Assembly: GCF_003351025.1 (NCBI RefSeq)
Contig: NZ_QPCG01000002.1
Location: 434,001 to 498,000 of the forward strand
Origin: Mucilaginibacter endophyticus
GTDB lineage: Bacteria > Bacteroidota > Bacteroidia > Sphingobacteriales > Sphingobacteriaceae
Length of the DNA: 64,000 bases
Direction of reading: 5' to 3'
The notes under the pieces are model-generated. The model was not told the DNA's origin. It ran no database searches and saw nothing but the letters and a program-made list of their open reading frames with translations. This document shows positions 17,983-25,598 of the stretch, piece after piece (position 1 is the stretch's first letter; each line of letters opens with the position of its first letter). The position numbers and the translations under genes were made by a program.

Positions 17983-18501
17983 ATGAAAAGAGCCTTTATC
18001 CTGATACTGCTTGCAATAACCGGCTTTACAGCCTGCAAAAAAGATGCTAACGAAACAGCTTACGACAAAAGTTATAAGGTATGGCAAAACTTTAAAACTG
18101 AAAGCAAAAACTCATACAGCTATACGGTTAATGCCGGGTCTGTATTCGGTTATGGATCCGAAACAAAAATTACTGTGCAAAATGGCGTGGTGGTAGGGAG
18201 AGATTTTCTATCATATACTTTAGAGCAAAATCCCAATAGCGCTCCCACTAAAAAAATAAGGGAACAGTGGCAGGAAGATAAGGCATCATTAGGGCAACAT
18301 AATTCAGGCGCTGCATTACTTACGCTCGACCAGGTTTATCAAAAAGCCAAAACCGAATGGCTTGCCGCCGATAAGAAAAAGAACACCATTTACTTTGAAA
18401 CCAACAATAACGGGATGATATCAGGCGCCAGTTATGTACCTAATGGCTGTCAGGATGATTGTTCGATAGGTATCTCTATAAGCGAGATCAAGGCTCTGTA
18501 A
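17983..18501 (+). CDS. Small lipoprotein, DUF6174-like
   Basis: 172 residues with a lipoprotein signal (LLAITGFTAC). The mature part (YSYTVNAGSVFGYGSETKI, VQNGVVVGRDF, SGASYVPNGCQDDC) follows the DUF6174 pattern of a small beta-rich domain ending in a Cys pair. The function is unknown. The domain is common in Bacteroidota and is predicted to be periplasmic or outer-membrane attached. It is divergent from the gamma-synthase gene. Confidence 0.75.
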   Translation: MKRAFILILLAITGFTACKKDANETAYDKSYKVWQNFKTESKNSYSYTVNAGSVFGYGSETKITVQNGVVVGRDFLSYTLEQNPNSAPTKKIREQWQEDKASLGQHNSGAALLTLDQVYQKAKTEWLAADKKKNTIYFETNNNGMISGASYVPNGCQDDCSIGISISEIKAL

Positions 18502-18552
18502 CTTTAATGTAATTTACCATCAAATTTGGACGATATGTGTCATAACGCATAT

Positions 18553-18560
18553 TACTTTTG
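18553..18560 (+). promoter_or_regulatory. -7 element upstream of mqnE
   Basis: TACTTTTG matches TAnnTTTG, 30 bases before the preferred mqnE start. TTTGG lies at 18525-18529, with 24 bases between its TTG and the -7 element. Confidence 0.5.
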
Positions 18561-18590
18561 TGCTTTTTTGTACATTTGGCCAAATTTATA

Positions 18591-19787
18591 ATGATGCATA
18601 ATTCAGATAATTTACAGGTATTGCTCCAGGATCCGAATTTATCTGCTGACTTAAAGCACATTGCCCAAAAGGTACTAAATAAACAACGCATCACATTTGA
18701 TGAAGGCGTTTTGCTTTATGAGCAGGGCGAGCTTGGATTTCTTGGCACTTTAGCCAATTACATCCGCGAGGAGCGCCACGGCGATAAAACTTATTTCAAT
18801 CGCAACTTTCATATTGAGCCAACCAATCTTTGCGTTTATGACTGCAAATTTTGTTCATACTCACGCTTGCTGAAACAAAAATCAGAAGGCTGGGAGTACA
18901 CCATGGACGAAATGTTCAATATGGTTGCCAAGTACGACGGCGAGCCGGTTACCGAGGTTCACATTGTTGGTGGTGTATTACCGCAATATGATGTGCCTTT
19001 TTACCAGGAGCTTTTTGCCCGGATCCGTGCCCATAGGCCGGAGTTGCATATCAAAGCGCTTACCCCGGTTGAATACCATTACATTTTCAAGAAAGCCAAA
19101 ATTGATTATGCTACAGGCATGCGCCTGATGCAGGAAGCCGGCTTGGATTCTATCCCTGGCGGCGGCGCCGAGATCTTTGACCCGGAAATCAGGGACCAGA
19201 TCTCGAAAGATAAATGTACTGCGGATCAGTGGCTGGCTATTCATGAAGAATGGCATAAGTTGGGCGGTCGTTCAAACGCTACCATGCTTTACGGGCATAT
19301 TGAGGAATACAAGCACCGTGTTGACCATATGGAACGCTTACGCCAGTTACAGGATAAAACAGGAGGTTTCCAGACATTTATTCCGCTTAAATTCAGGAAT
19401 AAAGACAACCAAATGTCGCATGTACCGGAGGTTTCAGTAATTGAGGATTTGCGTAACTACGCTATAGCCCGTATCTATCTTGACAATTTCGATCACATTA
19501 AAGCTTACTGGGCGATGATCAGCCGTACAACCGCGCAGCTTTCGCTTAACTTTGGTGTTGATGATATTGATGGTACATTGGATGATACCACTAAAATCTA
19601 TTCTATGGCAGGCGCCGAAGAACAGCACCCGGGCATGAGTACTAAACAGGTAGTAGAGTTAATTAAACACGTAGGCCGTCAGCCAATAGAGCGAGATACA
19701 TTATATAACGTCGTAACAGACTATACCGACTTCGTGTTTGGCGGCGAACCAAAGCCACAGTATTACAAGTTACCGGTTATTAATTAA
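18591..19787 (+). CDS. mqnE: Aminofutalosine synthase (radical SAM), menaquinone futalosine pathway
   Basis: About 398 residues from the tandem ATG at 18591/18594; the longer frame from 18558 would overlap the -7 element. The cluster motif is CVYDCKFC (CX3CX2C), preceded by FHIEPTNL. VTEVHIVGGVLP and SIPGGGAEIFDPEIR also fit MqnE/MqnC/CofH relatives. MqnE joins SAM to 3-(1-carboxyvinyloxy)benzoate, the product of MqnA, whose gene follows two genes later. That pairing supports MqnE over MqnC. It implies menaquinone is made by the futalosine route. Confidence 0.92.
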   Translation: MMHNSDNLQVLLQDPNLSADLKHIAQKVLNKQRITFDEGVLLYEQGELGFLGTLANYIREERHGDKTYFNRNFHIEPTNLCVYDCKFCSYSRLLKQKSEGWEYTMDEMFNMVAKYDGEPVTEVHIVGGVLPQYDVPFYQELFARIRAHRPELHIKALTPVEYHYIFKKAKIDYATGMRLMQEAGLDSIPGGGAEIFDPEIRDQISKDKCTADQWLAIHEEWHKLGGRSNATMLYGHIEEYKHRVDHMERLRQLQDKTGGFQTFIPLKFRNKDNQMSHVPEVSVIEDLRNYAIARIYLDNFDHIKAYWAMISRTTAQLSLNFGVDDIDGTLDDTTKIYSMAGAEEQHPGMSTKQVVELIKHVGRQPIERDTLYNVVTDYTDFVFGGEPKPQYYKLPVIN

Positions 19788-19873
19788 AGCTGAAGGCCAA
19801 AGGCTTAAAGCTGAAAGCAAAACAATAAATATAGCATAGATAAAGCAAAAAAGCTTTAAGCCTTTGGGCTCAA
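19788..19873. repeat. Word-repeat hairpin (AAGGCTTAAAGCT type)
   Basis: CCAAAGGCTTAAAGCT on the left is matched by AGCTTTAAGCCTTTGG on the right. The element fills the gap between mqnE and the next gene and can fold into a hairpin in their transcript. Confidence 0.7.
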
Positions 19874-19877
19874 GAAA

Positions 19878-20510
19878 ATGGTACAAAAAACCTTATATAT
19901 AGTACGCCACGGCCAAACTGAGTTTAATAAACTTGGCATTATTCAAGGCCGCGGAGTTGATACCGATTTAAATAACGAAGGCCGCAAACAGGCCTGCCAG
20001 TTTTATGAAGCTTATAAAAACGTTCCGTTTGATAAGATCTATATATCGGCATTAAAGCGTACACAACAAAGTATCCAGCCTTTTATTGATCTCGGGCTCC
20101 CTTATGAAAAACTTTCGGGTTTGGATGAGCTGGCCTGGGGCGTTCATGAAGGACAAGCACCTACAACTGATAACAAAGCCGCTTTTCTGCAGATTATGCG
20201 GGATTGGCTGGATGGCAAGCTGGACAGCAAGTTTGAAGGAGGCGAAAGTCCGCGGGAGGTTGAGGTTCGTCAGCGTGAAGCGCTAAAGGTGATCATGAGC
20301 CATCCCGAAGAAAGAAACGTGCTGATTTGTATGCATGGCCGTGCTTTACGCCTGTTGCTTTGCATCCTCACCGGTAAGCCTTTATCCGAAATGGATAGCT
20401 TCCCACATCAAAACCTGGTATTATATAAGGTAAACTATGATGGCGAAAAATTTGAGATCGCGGATTTCAATAACGCCGAACATCTAAAAAATTCCGAAGA
20501 ACAGAAATAG
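19878..20510 (+). CDS. Histidine phosphatase family protein between mqnE and mqnA
   Basis: A 210-residue phosphoglycerate-mutase-superfamily phosphatase. IVRHGQTEFN has the phospho-histidine H11; ISALKRTQQS has the arginine; CMHGRALRLLL has the second histidine. It lacks the insert of true dPGM. Relatives include CobC-, PhoE- and Gph-like phosphatases. It is seven bases from the mqnA start, so it is very likely co-expressed with the menaquinone genes, though no phosphatase step is known in the futalosine route. The substrate is unknown. Confidence 0.88.
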   Translation: MVQKTLYIVRHGQTEFNKLGIIQGRGVDTDLNNEGRKQACQFYEAYKNVPFDKIYISALKRTQQSIQPFIDLGLPYEKLSGLDELAWGVHEGQAPTTDNKAAFLQIMRDWLDGKLDSKFEGGESPREVEVRQREALKVIMSHPEERNVLICMHGRALRLLLCILTGKPLSEMDSFPHQNLVLYKVNYDGEKFEIADFNNAEHLKNSEEQK

Positions 20511-20517
20511 CGCATTT

Positions 20518-21261
20518 GTGAACAAGATCAGAATATCAGCAGTAAGCTACACTAACACCAAACCCTTTTTATACGGCATTCAACATACCGACATCATTAA
20601 TAAAATCGACCTGAGCCTTGATATCCCCTCAGATTGTGCTCAAAAACTTATCGACGATGTAGTTGATATCGGTCTTATCCCTGTCGCGGCTGCCTTAAGC
20701 CTGCCACAATGGGAAATTGTTTCTGATTACTGTATTGGCGCGGTAGGTGCCGTGAACTCGGTTTTTATTTTTAGTAATTGCGATATTAAGGATGTAAAAA
20801 CCATCCAGCTTGATCCGCAATCACGCTCATCAAACAACCTGGCCCGTGTGCTTATGAAAAACCATTGGCAGGTAAATCCGGATCAGGTTATAAATGCATC
20901 AGACTATGCCCAATCGGCAGAGGAACTTACCGCCTTTGTACAAATTGGCGACCGCACCTTCGGCAAAAAGCAACAATATAAATACGTATATGACCTTGCC
21001 GAAGAATGGCAAAAATTAACCGGTTTGCCGTTTACATTTGCTGCATGGATTGCCAACAAGCCTATCCCGCGGGAGTTTATGGACGAGTTTAACGCGTCGC
21101 TTAAATACGGACTCGATCACCGGGAAGACCTTTTTAAGGAGCTACCTATGCGTGATGATTTTGACCTGGTTGATTACCTGATGGTTAAAATAGATTACGA
21201 TTTAACCGAGGATAAAAAGAAAGCCTTGTTCATGTTTCATGATTATATAAAGGCGCTATAA
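20518..21261 (+). CDS. mqnA: Chorismate dehydratase
   Basis: 247 residues with a periplasmic-binding-like fold used as an enzyme. It dehydrates chorismate to 3-(1-carboxyvinyloxy)benzoate, the first step of the futalosine menaquinone pathway. ISAVSYTNTKPFLYGI at the N-terminus, VDIGLIPVAAAL, LDPQSRSSNNLARVL and FTFAAWIANK are characteristic. The start is GTG at 20518, immediately before NKIRISAVSY; no ATG is available there. It is last in the mqnE - phosphatase - mqnA row and is followed by a palindromic repeat. Confidence 0.93.
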   Translation: MNKIRISAVSYTNTKPFLYGIQHTDIINKIDLSLDIPSDCAQKLIDDVVDIGLIPVAAALSLPQWEIVSDYCIGAVGAVNSVFIFSNCDIKDVKTIQLDPQSRSSNNLARVLMKNHWQVNPDQVINASDYAQSAEELTAFVQIGDRTFGKKQQYKYVYDLAEEWQKLTGLPFTFAAWIANKPIPREFMDEFNASLKYGLDHREDLFKELPMRDDFDLVDYLMVKIDYDLTEDKKKALFMFHDYIKAL

Positions 21262-21264
21262 TCT

Positions 21265-21353
21265 CTGAACCGGGATTTGGGCGATTTTTTTAGGATTACA
21301 GGACTATTGTTATTTGATTATGTAATCCTTTAATCACATAAATCCCGGTTCAG
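21265..21353. repeat. Nested palindromic intergenic repeat (CTGAACCGGGATTT)
   Basis: Outer arms CTGAACCGGGATTT (21265-21278) and AAATCCCGGTTCAG (21340-21353) are perfect 14-base complements. Inner arms AGGATTACA (21292-21300) and TGTAATCCT (21321-21329) are a second perfect pair. The element is 89 bases, noncoding, right after mqnA, and resembles a dispersed repeat or MITE remnant. It could also terminate transcription. Confidence 0.7.
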
Positions 21354-21411
21354 ACAAAAACAATCTTCCCATCAATTCAATTGCTTATATTAAACACAAA
21401 AACGTTTATCT

Positions 21412-22224
21412 ATGAGCAATAACCCCCAACTATTAAAAGGACAAGCAGCTTTAATAACCGGCGCCGATAGTGGCATCGGAAAAGGCGTTGCATTGGCCAT
21501 GGCCGAAGCAGGCGCTAAATTGCTGATCAATTATGCGCATAACAAGGTCGCGGCTGATGATGTAGTCAGTCAGATCAAAGCATTAGGCGGCGAAGCATTC
21601 GCATTTCAGGCCGATGTGAGCCATGAAGATGAAGTAAAGGCCATGTTTGCCGAAATATTTAAACAATATGGCACCATCGATATCCTGGTGAATAATGCCG
21701 GCTTGCAAAAAGACTCCAAATTTGTTGACATGACACTTGATGACTGGAATAAAGTGATCAGTATCAACCTAACCGGTCAGTTTCTATGTGCCCGGGAAGC
21801 CGCTAAAGAGTTTATCAAGAGGGGAATTGTTGAAGGGAGAAGCAAAGCAGCTGGCAAGATCATTTGTATGAGCAGCGTTCACGAAGTTATCCCATGGGCA
21901 GGGCATGTAAACTATGCAGCCAGCAAAGGCGGCATCATGATGTTTATGAAAAGTATAGCCCAGGAACTTGCCCCGCATAAGATCAGGGTCAACGGCATCG
22001 GACCAGGTGCTATTCAAACACCTATTAATAAGGAAGCCTGGGATACCCCCGAAGCACTGAATAAGTTATTGACGCTCATACCTTACAACCGGATTGGGCA
22101 ACCCAATGATATTGGCAAACTGGCAGTTTGGCTGGCATCAGATGAGTCGGATTACATTACGGGGGTAACAATTTTTGCGGATGGGGGTATGACTTTATAC
22201 CCGGGATTCGCTGATAATGGGTAA
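21412..22224 (+). CDS. SDR-family oxidoreductase (glucose 1-dehydrogenase-like)
   Basis: A 270-residue classical short-chain dehydrogenase. It has TGADSGIGKG (cofactor loop), LVNNAGLQKD, and the catalytic Ser in CMSSVHEVIPWAG with YAASKGG giving Tyr and Lys. FADGGMTLYPGF at the C-terminus is typical of glucose 1-dehydrogenase-type SDRs. The real substrate is unknown. The gene stands alone and is followed by a hairpin terminator. Confidence 0.9.
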   Translation: MSNNPQLLKGQAALITGADSGIGKGVALAMAEAGAKLLINYAHNKVAADDVVSQIKALGGEAFAFQADVSHEDEVKAMFAEIFKQYGTIDILVNNAGLQKDSKFVDMTLDDWNKVISINLTGQFLCAREAAKEFIKRGIVEGRSKAAGKIICMSSVHEVIPWAGHVNYAASKGGIMMFMKSIAQELAPHKIRVNGIGPGAIQTPINKEAWDTPEALNKLLTLIPYNRIGQPNDIGKLAVWLASDESDYITGVTIFADGGMTLYPGFADNG

Positions 22225-22263
22225 ATGACATTTCAATGACAACATAAATCGGTTTAGCAAACT

Positions 22264-22289
22264 AAAAACGCCATTATTTGGCGTTTTTT
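22264..22289 (+). terminator. Hairpin terminator after the SDR gene
   Basis: AAAAACGCCA pairs with TGGCGTTTTT over a short loop and is followed by T-rich sequence. Confidence 0.8.
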
Positions 22290-22415
22290 CTTTTAGATAT
22301 TGTAAAATATACACTAAGGTCATTGATAAAATTTAAATTTTGAGGCTATAAAAGGCTATAATTATTAAATATTCATAAAAGTTTCTAAAAATTTTAAATA
22401 TTGATAAGTCTACTG

Positions 22416-22423
22416 TATTTTTG
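22416..22423 (+). promoter_or_regulatory. -7 element upstream of the secreted protein gene
   Basis: TATTTTTG matches TAnnTTTG, 26 bases before the ATG at 22450. The flank is very AT-rich. Confidence 0.45.
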
Positions 22424-22449
22424 TTGCAGGATTTAAAATTTAAACGAAC

Positions 22450-22926
22450 ATGAAAAAGATATTTTTAACAATAGCAACTGCAGCATTATTTACCGTTAAT
22501 GCTTTCGCCGATGGTGGCAAAAAATATGACGGCGGTACAAACGTTTCTTACATCGCTTTACACGGCTTTACTGCTGATTTCGCTGAAGCTACCAACGTTA
22601 ACTGGACTGTAACTAAAAACGTACAAAAAGCTACTTTCACTGTTGATGGCGTTCAAAAAACTGCTTTCTACAACTTACAAGGTGAATTTTTAGGTACAAC
22701 TCAACGTGTTGACAACAAAGCTATCCCAGCTAAAGCCCTTAAACAAATCAGCAACGAGTACAAAGGTTACGAAGTAGGTGAAGTTATCGTTTACCAGGCT
22801 AACACTTCAATCAACGACGCTATCGAGCCAACTTCATACTTTGTTGACTTGAAAAACGACAAACACGAAGTTTTGGTAAGGATCACTCAACAAGCTAACA
22901 TCGAGTTTTTCCAACAAGTGAAATAA
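22450..22926 (+). CDS. Secreted protein of unknown function, probably abundant
   Basis: 158 residues with a clear signal peptide (LTIATAALFTVNAFA before DGG). The mature part (FTADFAEATNVNWTVTKNVQKATF, LQGEFLGTTQRVDNKAIP) resembles the PepSY-like, beta-lactamase-inhibitor-like small secreted proteins of Bacteroidota. Codon choice is strikingly uniform (AAC, GTT, GCT, ATC, TTC) compared with neighbours, which usually marks high expression. It has its own -7 element and terminator. The function is not known. Confidence 0.7.
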   Translation: MKKIFLTIATAALFTVNAFADGGKKYDGGTNVSYIALHGFTADFAEATNVNWTVTKNVQKATFTVDGVQKTAFYNLQGEFLGTTQRVDNKAIPAKALKQISNEYKGYEVGEVIVYQANTSINDAIEPTSYFVDLKNDKHEVLVRITQQANIEFFQQVK

Positions 22927-22947
22927 TTCCGAAAATTATAACAATTG

Positions 22948-22980
22948 AAAGCCGTCCTATATATCAGGACGGCTTTTTTT
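22948..22980 (+). terminator. Hairpin terminator after the secreted protein gene
   Basis: AAAGCCGTCCT pairs with AGGACGGCTTT and ends in a run of T. Confidence 0.88.
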
Positions 22981-23074
22981 ATGTCAAAAAACCACATTTT
23001 TAGATACAAAAACGCCATTTTTTAAAACAAAAACGCTGTTTTTACCTTTTAAATATTAATTAATATTTATTAGT

Positions 23075-25282
23075 ATGTCGAAAACAATAATTGTATCAAA
23101 CCGCTTACCTGTTAAAATCTCCAAAACTGATGGTGCTTATCATTCATCACCAAGCGAGGGAGGCTTAGCAACCGGTTTAGGTTCAATATATAAACAGGGC
23201 GATAATGTGTGGATTGGCTGGCCCGGCGTAGAAATAGCCGAGCAGGAAGATAAAGATCAGGTTACAAACGAACTAAAAGATTTAAGCTTAATTCCGGTTT
23301 TCTTAGACCAGGAAGAGATTAACCAATACTATGAAGGTTTTAGCAACGAGGTTTTATGGCCCGTTTTTCACTATTATGCTTCAACTTATGCAGCTTACAA
23401 ACAATCAAATTGGGAGTATTACCAGGCTGTAAATAAAAAGTTCAGAGATGCGATCCTCAAGATCGCCGAGCCCGGCGATGTGATCTGGGTTCATGATTAC
23501 CAGTTATTGCTGTTACCACAGCTTGTACGGCAGGAAATGCCCGATGTATCTATCGGTTTTTTCCTGCACATTCCTTTCCCGTCAAACGAAATGTTTCGGT
23601 TAATCCCATGGCGTTCTGAATTATTGGAAGGTATGCTTGGAGCCGATTTGATCGGATTTCACACTTTTGATGATGTTCGCCACTTTTTGGGAGCAGCCAC
23701 ACGCTTGCTGCCGGTGTCATCTAACTCTAACATTATAAGCAATGGAGAGCGTTCAATCGTTGTTGAATCATTCCCGATGGGCATCGACGAAAAAAAATAT
23801 TCATCGTTGCCTTTACAGGACGAGGTGAAGGAGCAAATCGATTTAATCAAAGAAAACTTCCAGAACAAAAAGCTGATCCTTTCTATCGACAGGCTTGACT
23901 ACAGCAAGGGTATTTTACAACGTCTTGAAGCGTTTGAGCTATTGCTTGAGCAATGTCCGGAATGCATTGAGCACATCACCCTTTACATGATCGTAGTACC
24001 ATCAAGAGATACTGTGCCTCAATACGCTCATCTCCGCGATGAGATCGATAAAAAAGTAGGCAAGATTAACGCGTTATACCGTACTATGGATTGGAGCCCG
24101 ATCCATTATTATTATCGCTCGTTTCCAATTGAAACACTGTCGGCTCTGTATTATTCGGCCGATGTTTGCCTCGTTACCCCAATGCGCGATGGTATGAACC
24201 TGGTGAGCAAGGAGTATGTTGCCAGCAGAATTAATAACGATGGTGTATTGATTATGAGCGAAATGGCAGGATCATCTAAAGAGCTCATCGATGCAATAAT
24301 TGTTAACCCCAATAATACCGGCGAGGTTTGCCGTGCCATTTTACAGGCCATCAATATGCCGCTTGAAGAGCAGCGTCGCCGCATGATCCCCATGAGACAG
24401 CTTGTTGCTAAATTCAACACATCGCACTGGGTTAAAATTTTTATGGACAAGCTAAGAGAGGTAAAATTGATGCAGCGTTCTATGCAGGCCAGGCACGTAA
24501 GCAACACTACCGAACAAAGCATTATCAACCGTTATATCAAAACGAAAAAGAGGATCATCTTTTTAGATTATGATGGCACACTGGTGAATTTCAAATCGAA
24601 TATCGACCAGGCCAGTCCTGATAGGGAATTATATAACATCATTAATAAACTTTCCGAAGATCCAGCAAACCAATTGGTTTTGATTAGTGGCCGCAAACAC
24701 GAAAACCTCGACGATTGGTTTAAAAATAACGACATCTACCTCATTGCCGAACATGGTTCGTGGTTTAAACAACAGGGGACTTCTTGGCATAAAATAGGAG
24801 GGCTTAGCGACCAGTGGAAGCATGATATTTATCCTATACTGGAAACCTATGTCGACCGTACACCAGGCTCATTTATTGAAGAGAAAACATATTCATTAGT
24901 TTGGCATTATCGCAAGGCACAGGCCGGCCTGGGAGAGTTAAGGGCCAATGAGCTCATGAACAACTTAAAGTATCTTGCAGCCGATAAAGGTTTACAGCTT
25001 TTAGCAGGGGATAAGGTACTGGAAGTGAAGAATATGGATATCAATAAAGGCAAGGCAGCTTTAACCCTTACAGAAGGTAAGGATTACGATTTTGTTATTG
25101 CTTTTGGCGATGATTATACCGATGAAGATATCTTTAAAGCCCTGCCCGAAAGTGCCATTACCATTAAAGTAGGAAGCAATTTATCGGCAGCAAAATTTTA
25201 TCTGCGCAATCCAACTGAGGTAAGGAAACTGCTTACCAGCTTTGCAAAGTATACCCCGGTGGAAGAAGGAACACAGGTGTAA
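23075..25282 (+). CDS. Bifunctional trehalose-6-phosphate synthase / phosphatase (OtsA-OtsB fusion)
   Basis: 735 residues. Positions 1-470 are a GT20 trehalose-phosphate synthase: VSNRLPVKI, SEGGLATGL, VHDYQLLLLPQL, SIDRLDYSKGI and TPMRDGMNLVSKEYVA are all present. Positions about 490-735 are a HAD-type trehalose-phosphatase: FLDYDGTLV, LISGRKHENL and AFGDDYTDEDIF. The two halves should turn UDP-glucose (or another NDP-glucose) and glucose-6-phosphate into trehalose in one cytoplasmic polypeptide. Such fusions are familiar in Bacteroidota and eukaryotes. The convergent GH15 gene may degrade the product. Confidence 0.95.
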   Translation: MSKTIIVSNRLPVKISKTDGAYHSSPSEGGLATGLGSIYKQGDNVWIGWPGVEIAEQEDKDQVTNELKDLSLIPVFLDQEEINQYYEGFSNEVLWPVFHYYASTYAAYKQSNWEYYQAVNKKFRDAILKIAEPGDVIWVHDYQLLLLPQLVRQEMPDVSIGFFLHIPFPSNEMFRLIPWRSELLEGMLGADLIGFHTFDDVRHFLGAATRLLPVSSNSNIISNGERSIVVESFPMGIDEKKYSSLPLQDEVKEQIDLIKENFQNKKLILSIDRLDYSKGILQRLEAFELLLEQCPECIEHITLYMIVVPSRDTVPQYAHLRDEIDKKVGKINALYRTMDWSPIHYYYRSFPIETLSALYYSADVCLVTPMRDGMNLVSKEYVASRINNDGVLIMSEMAGSSKELIDAIIVNPNNTGEVCRAILQAINMPLEEQRRRMIPMRQLVAKFNTSHWVKIFMDKLREVKLMQRSMQARHVSNTTEQSIINRYIKTKKRIIFLDYDGTLVNFKSNIDQASPDRELYNIINKLSEDPANQLVLISGRKHENLDDWFKNNDIYLIAEHGSWFKQQGTSWHKIGGLSDQWKHDIYPILETYVDRTPGSFIEEKTYSLVWHYRKAQAGLGELRANELMNNLKYLAADKGLQLLAGDKVLEVKNMDINKGKAALTLTEGKDYDFVIAFGDDYTDEDIFKALPESAITIKVGSNLSAAKFYLRNPTEVRKLLTSFAKYTPVEEGTQV

Positions 25283-25297
25283 AACATTATCTTTTTA

Positions 25298-25338
25298 AAA
25301 GAAGCCCGATTGACCGTTCACGTCAGTCGGGCTTCTTT
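25298..25338. terminator. Hairpin terminator after the trehalose gene
   Basis: AAAGAAGCCCGA (25298-25309) and TCGGGCTTCTTT (25327-25338) are perfect complements, with an extra inner TGAC/GTCA pair. A T-rich tail follows. Confidence 0.88.
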
Positions 25339-25435
25339 ATTTAGTAACCAGATAAGTTCTCGCTGTTGTTGATGTTATCACCAGAAGTGTTCGGAAGAAG
25401 CAGATCAGTTGAAAATATTGATTTAATTTAAAAGC

Positions 25436-25533
25436 CATGTCATTGCGAGGAGGAACGACGAAGCAATCTCGTAGCTATACAAATCGGACATGTATTGGCT
25501 ACGAGATTGCCACGCTGCGCTCGCAATGACATG
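25436..25533. repeat. Palindromic repeat with GTCATTGCGAG ends
   Basis: Outer arms CATGTCATTGCGAG (25436-25449) and CTCGCAATGACATG (25520-25533) are perfect complements. Inner arms GCAATCTCGTAGC (25463-25475) and GCTACGAGATTGC (25498-25510) are also perfect. The middle GGAGGAACGACGAAGCAATC is a word I associate with a repeat dispersed through many bacterial genomes. The gap 25283-25598 otherwise holds only the terminator. Confidence 0.8.
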
Positions 25534-25598
25534 TTTTGTTTTTTATATTCTGTCAGGTTTTCTCATATAGGATCCCAATGAGCCCCCAAAACAACGAC

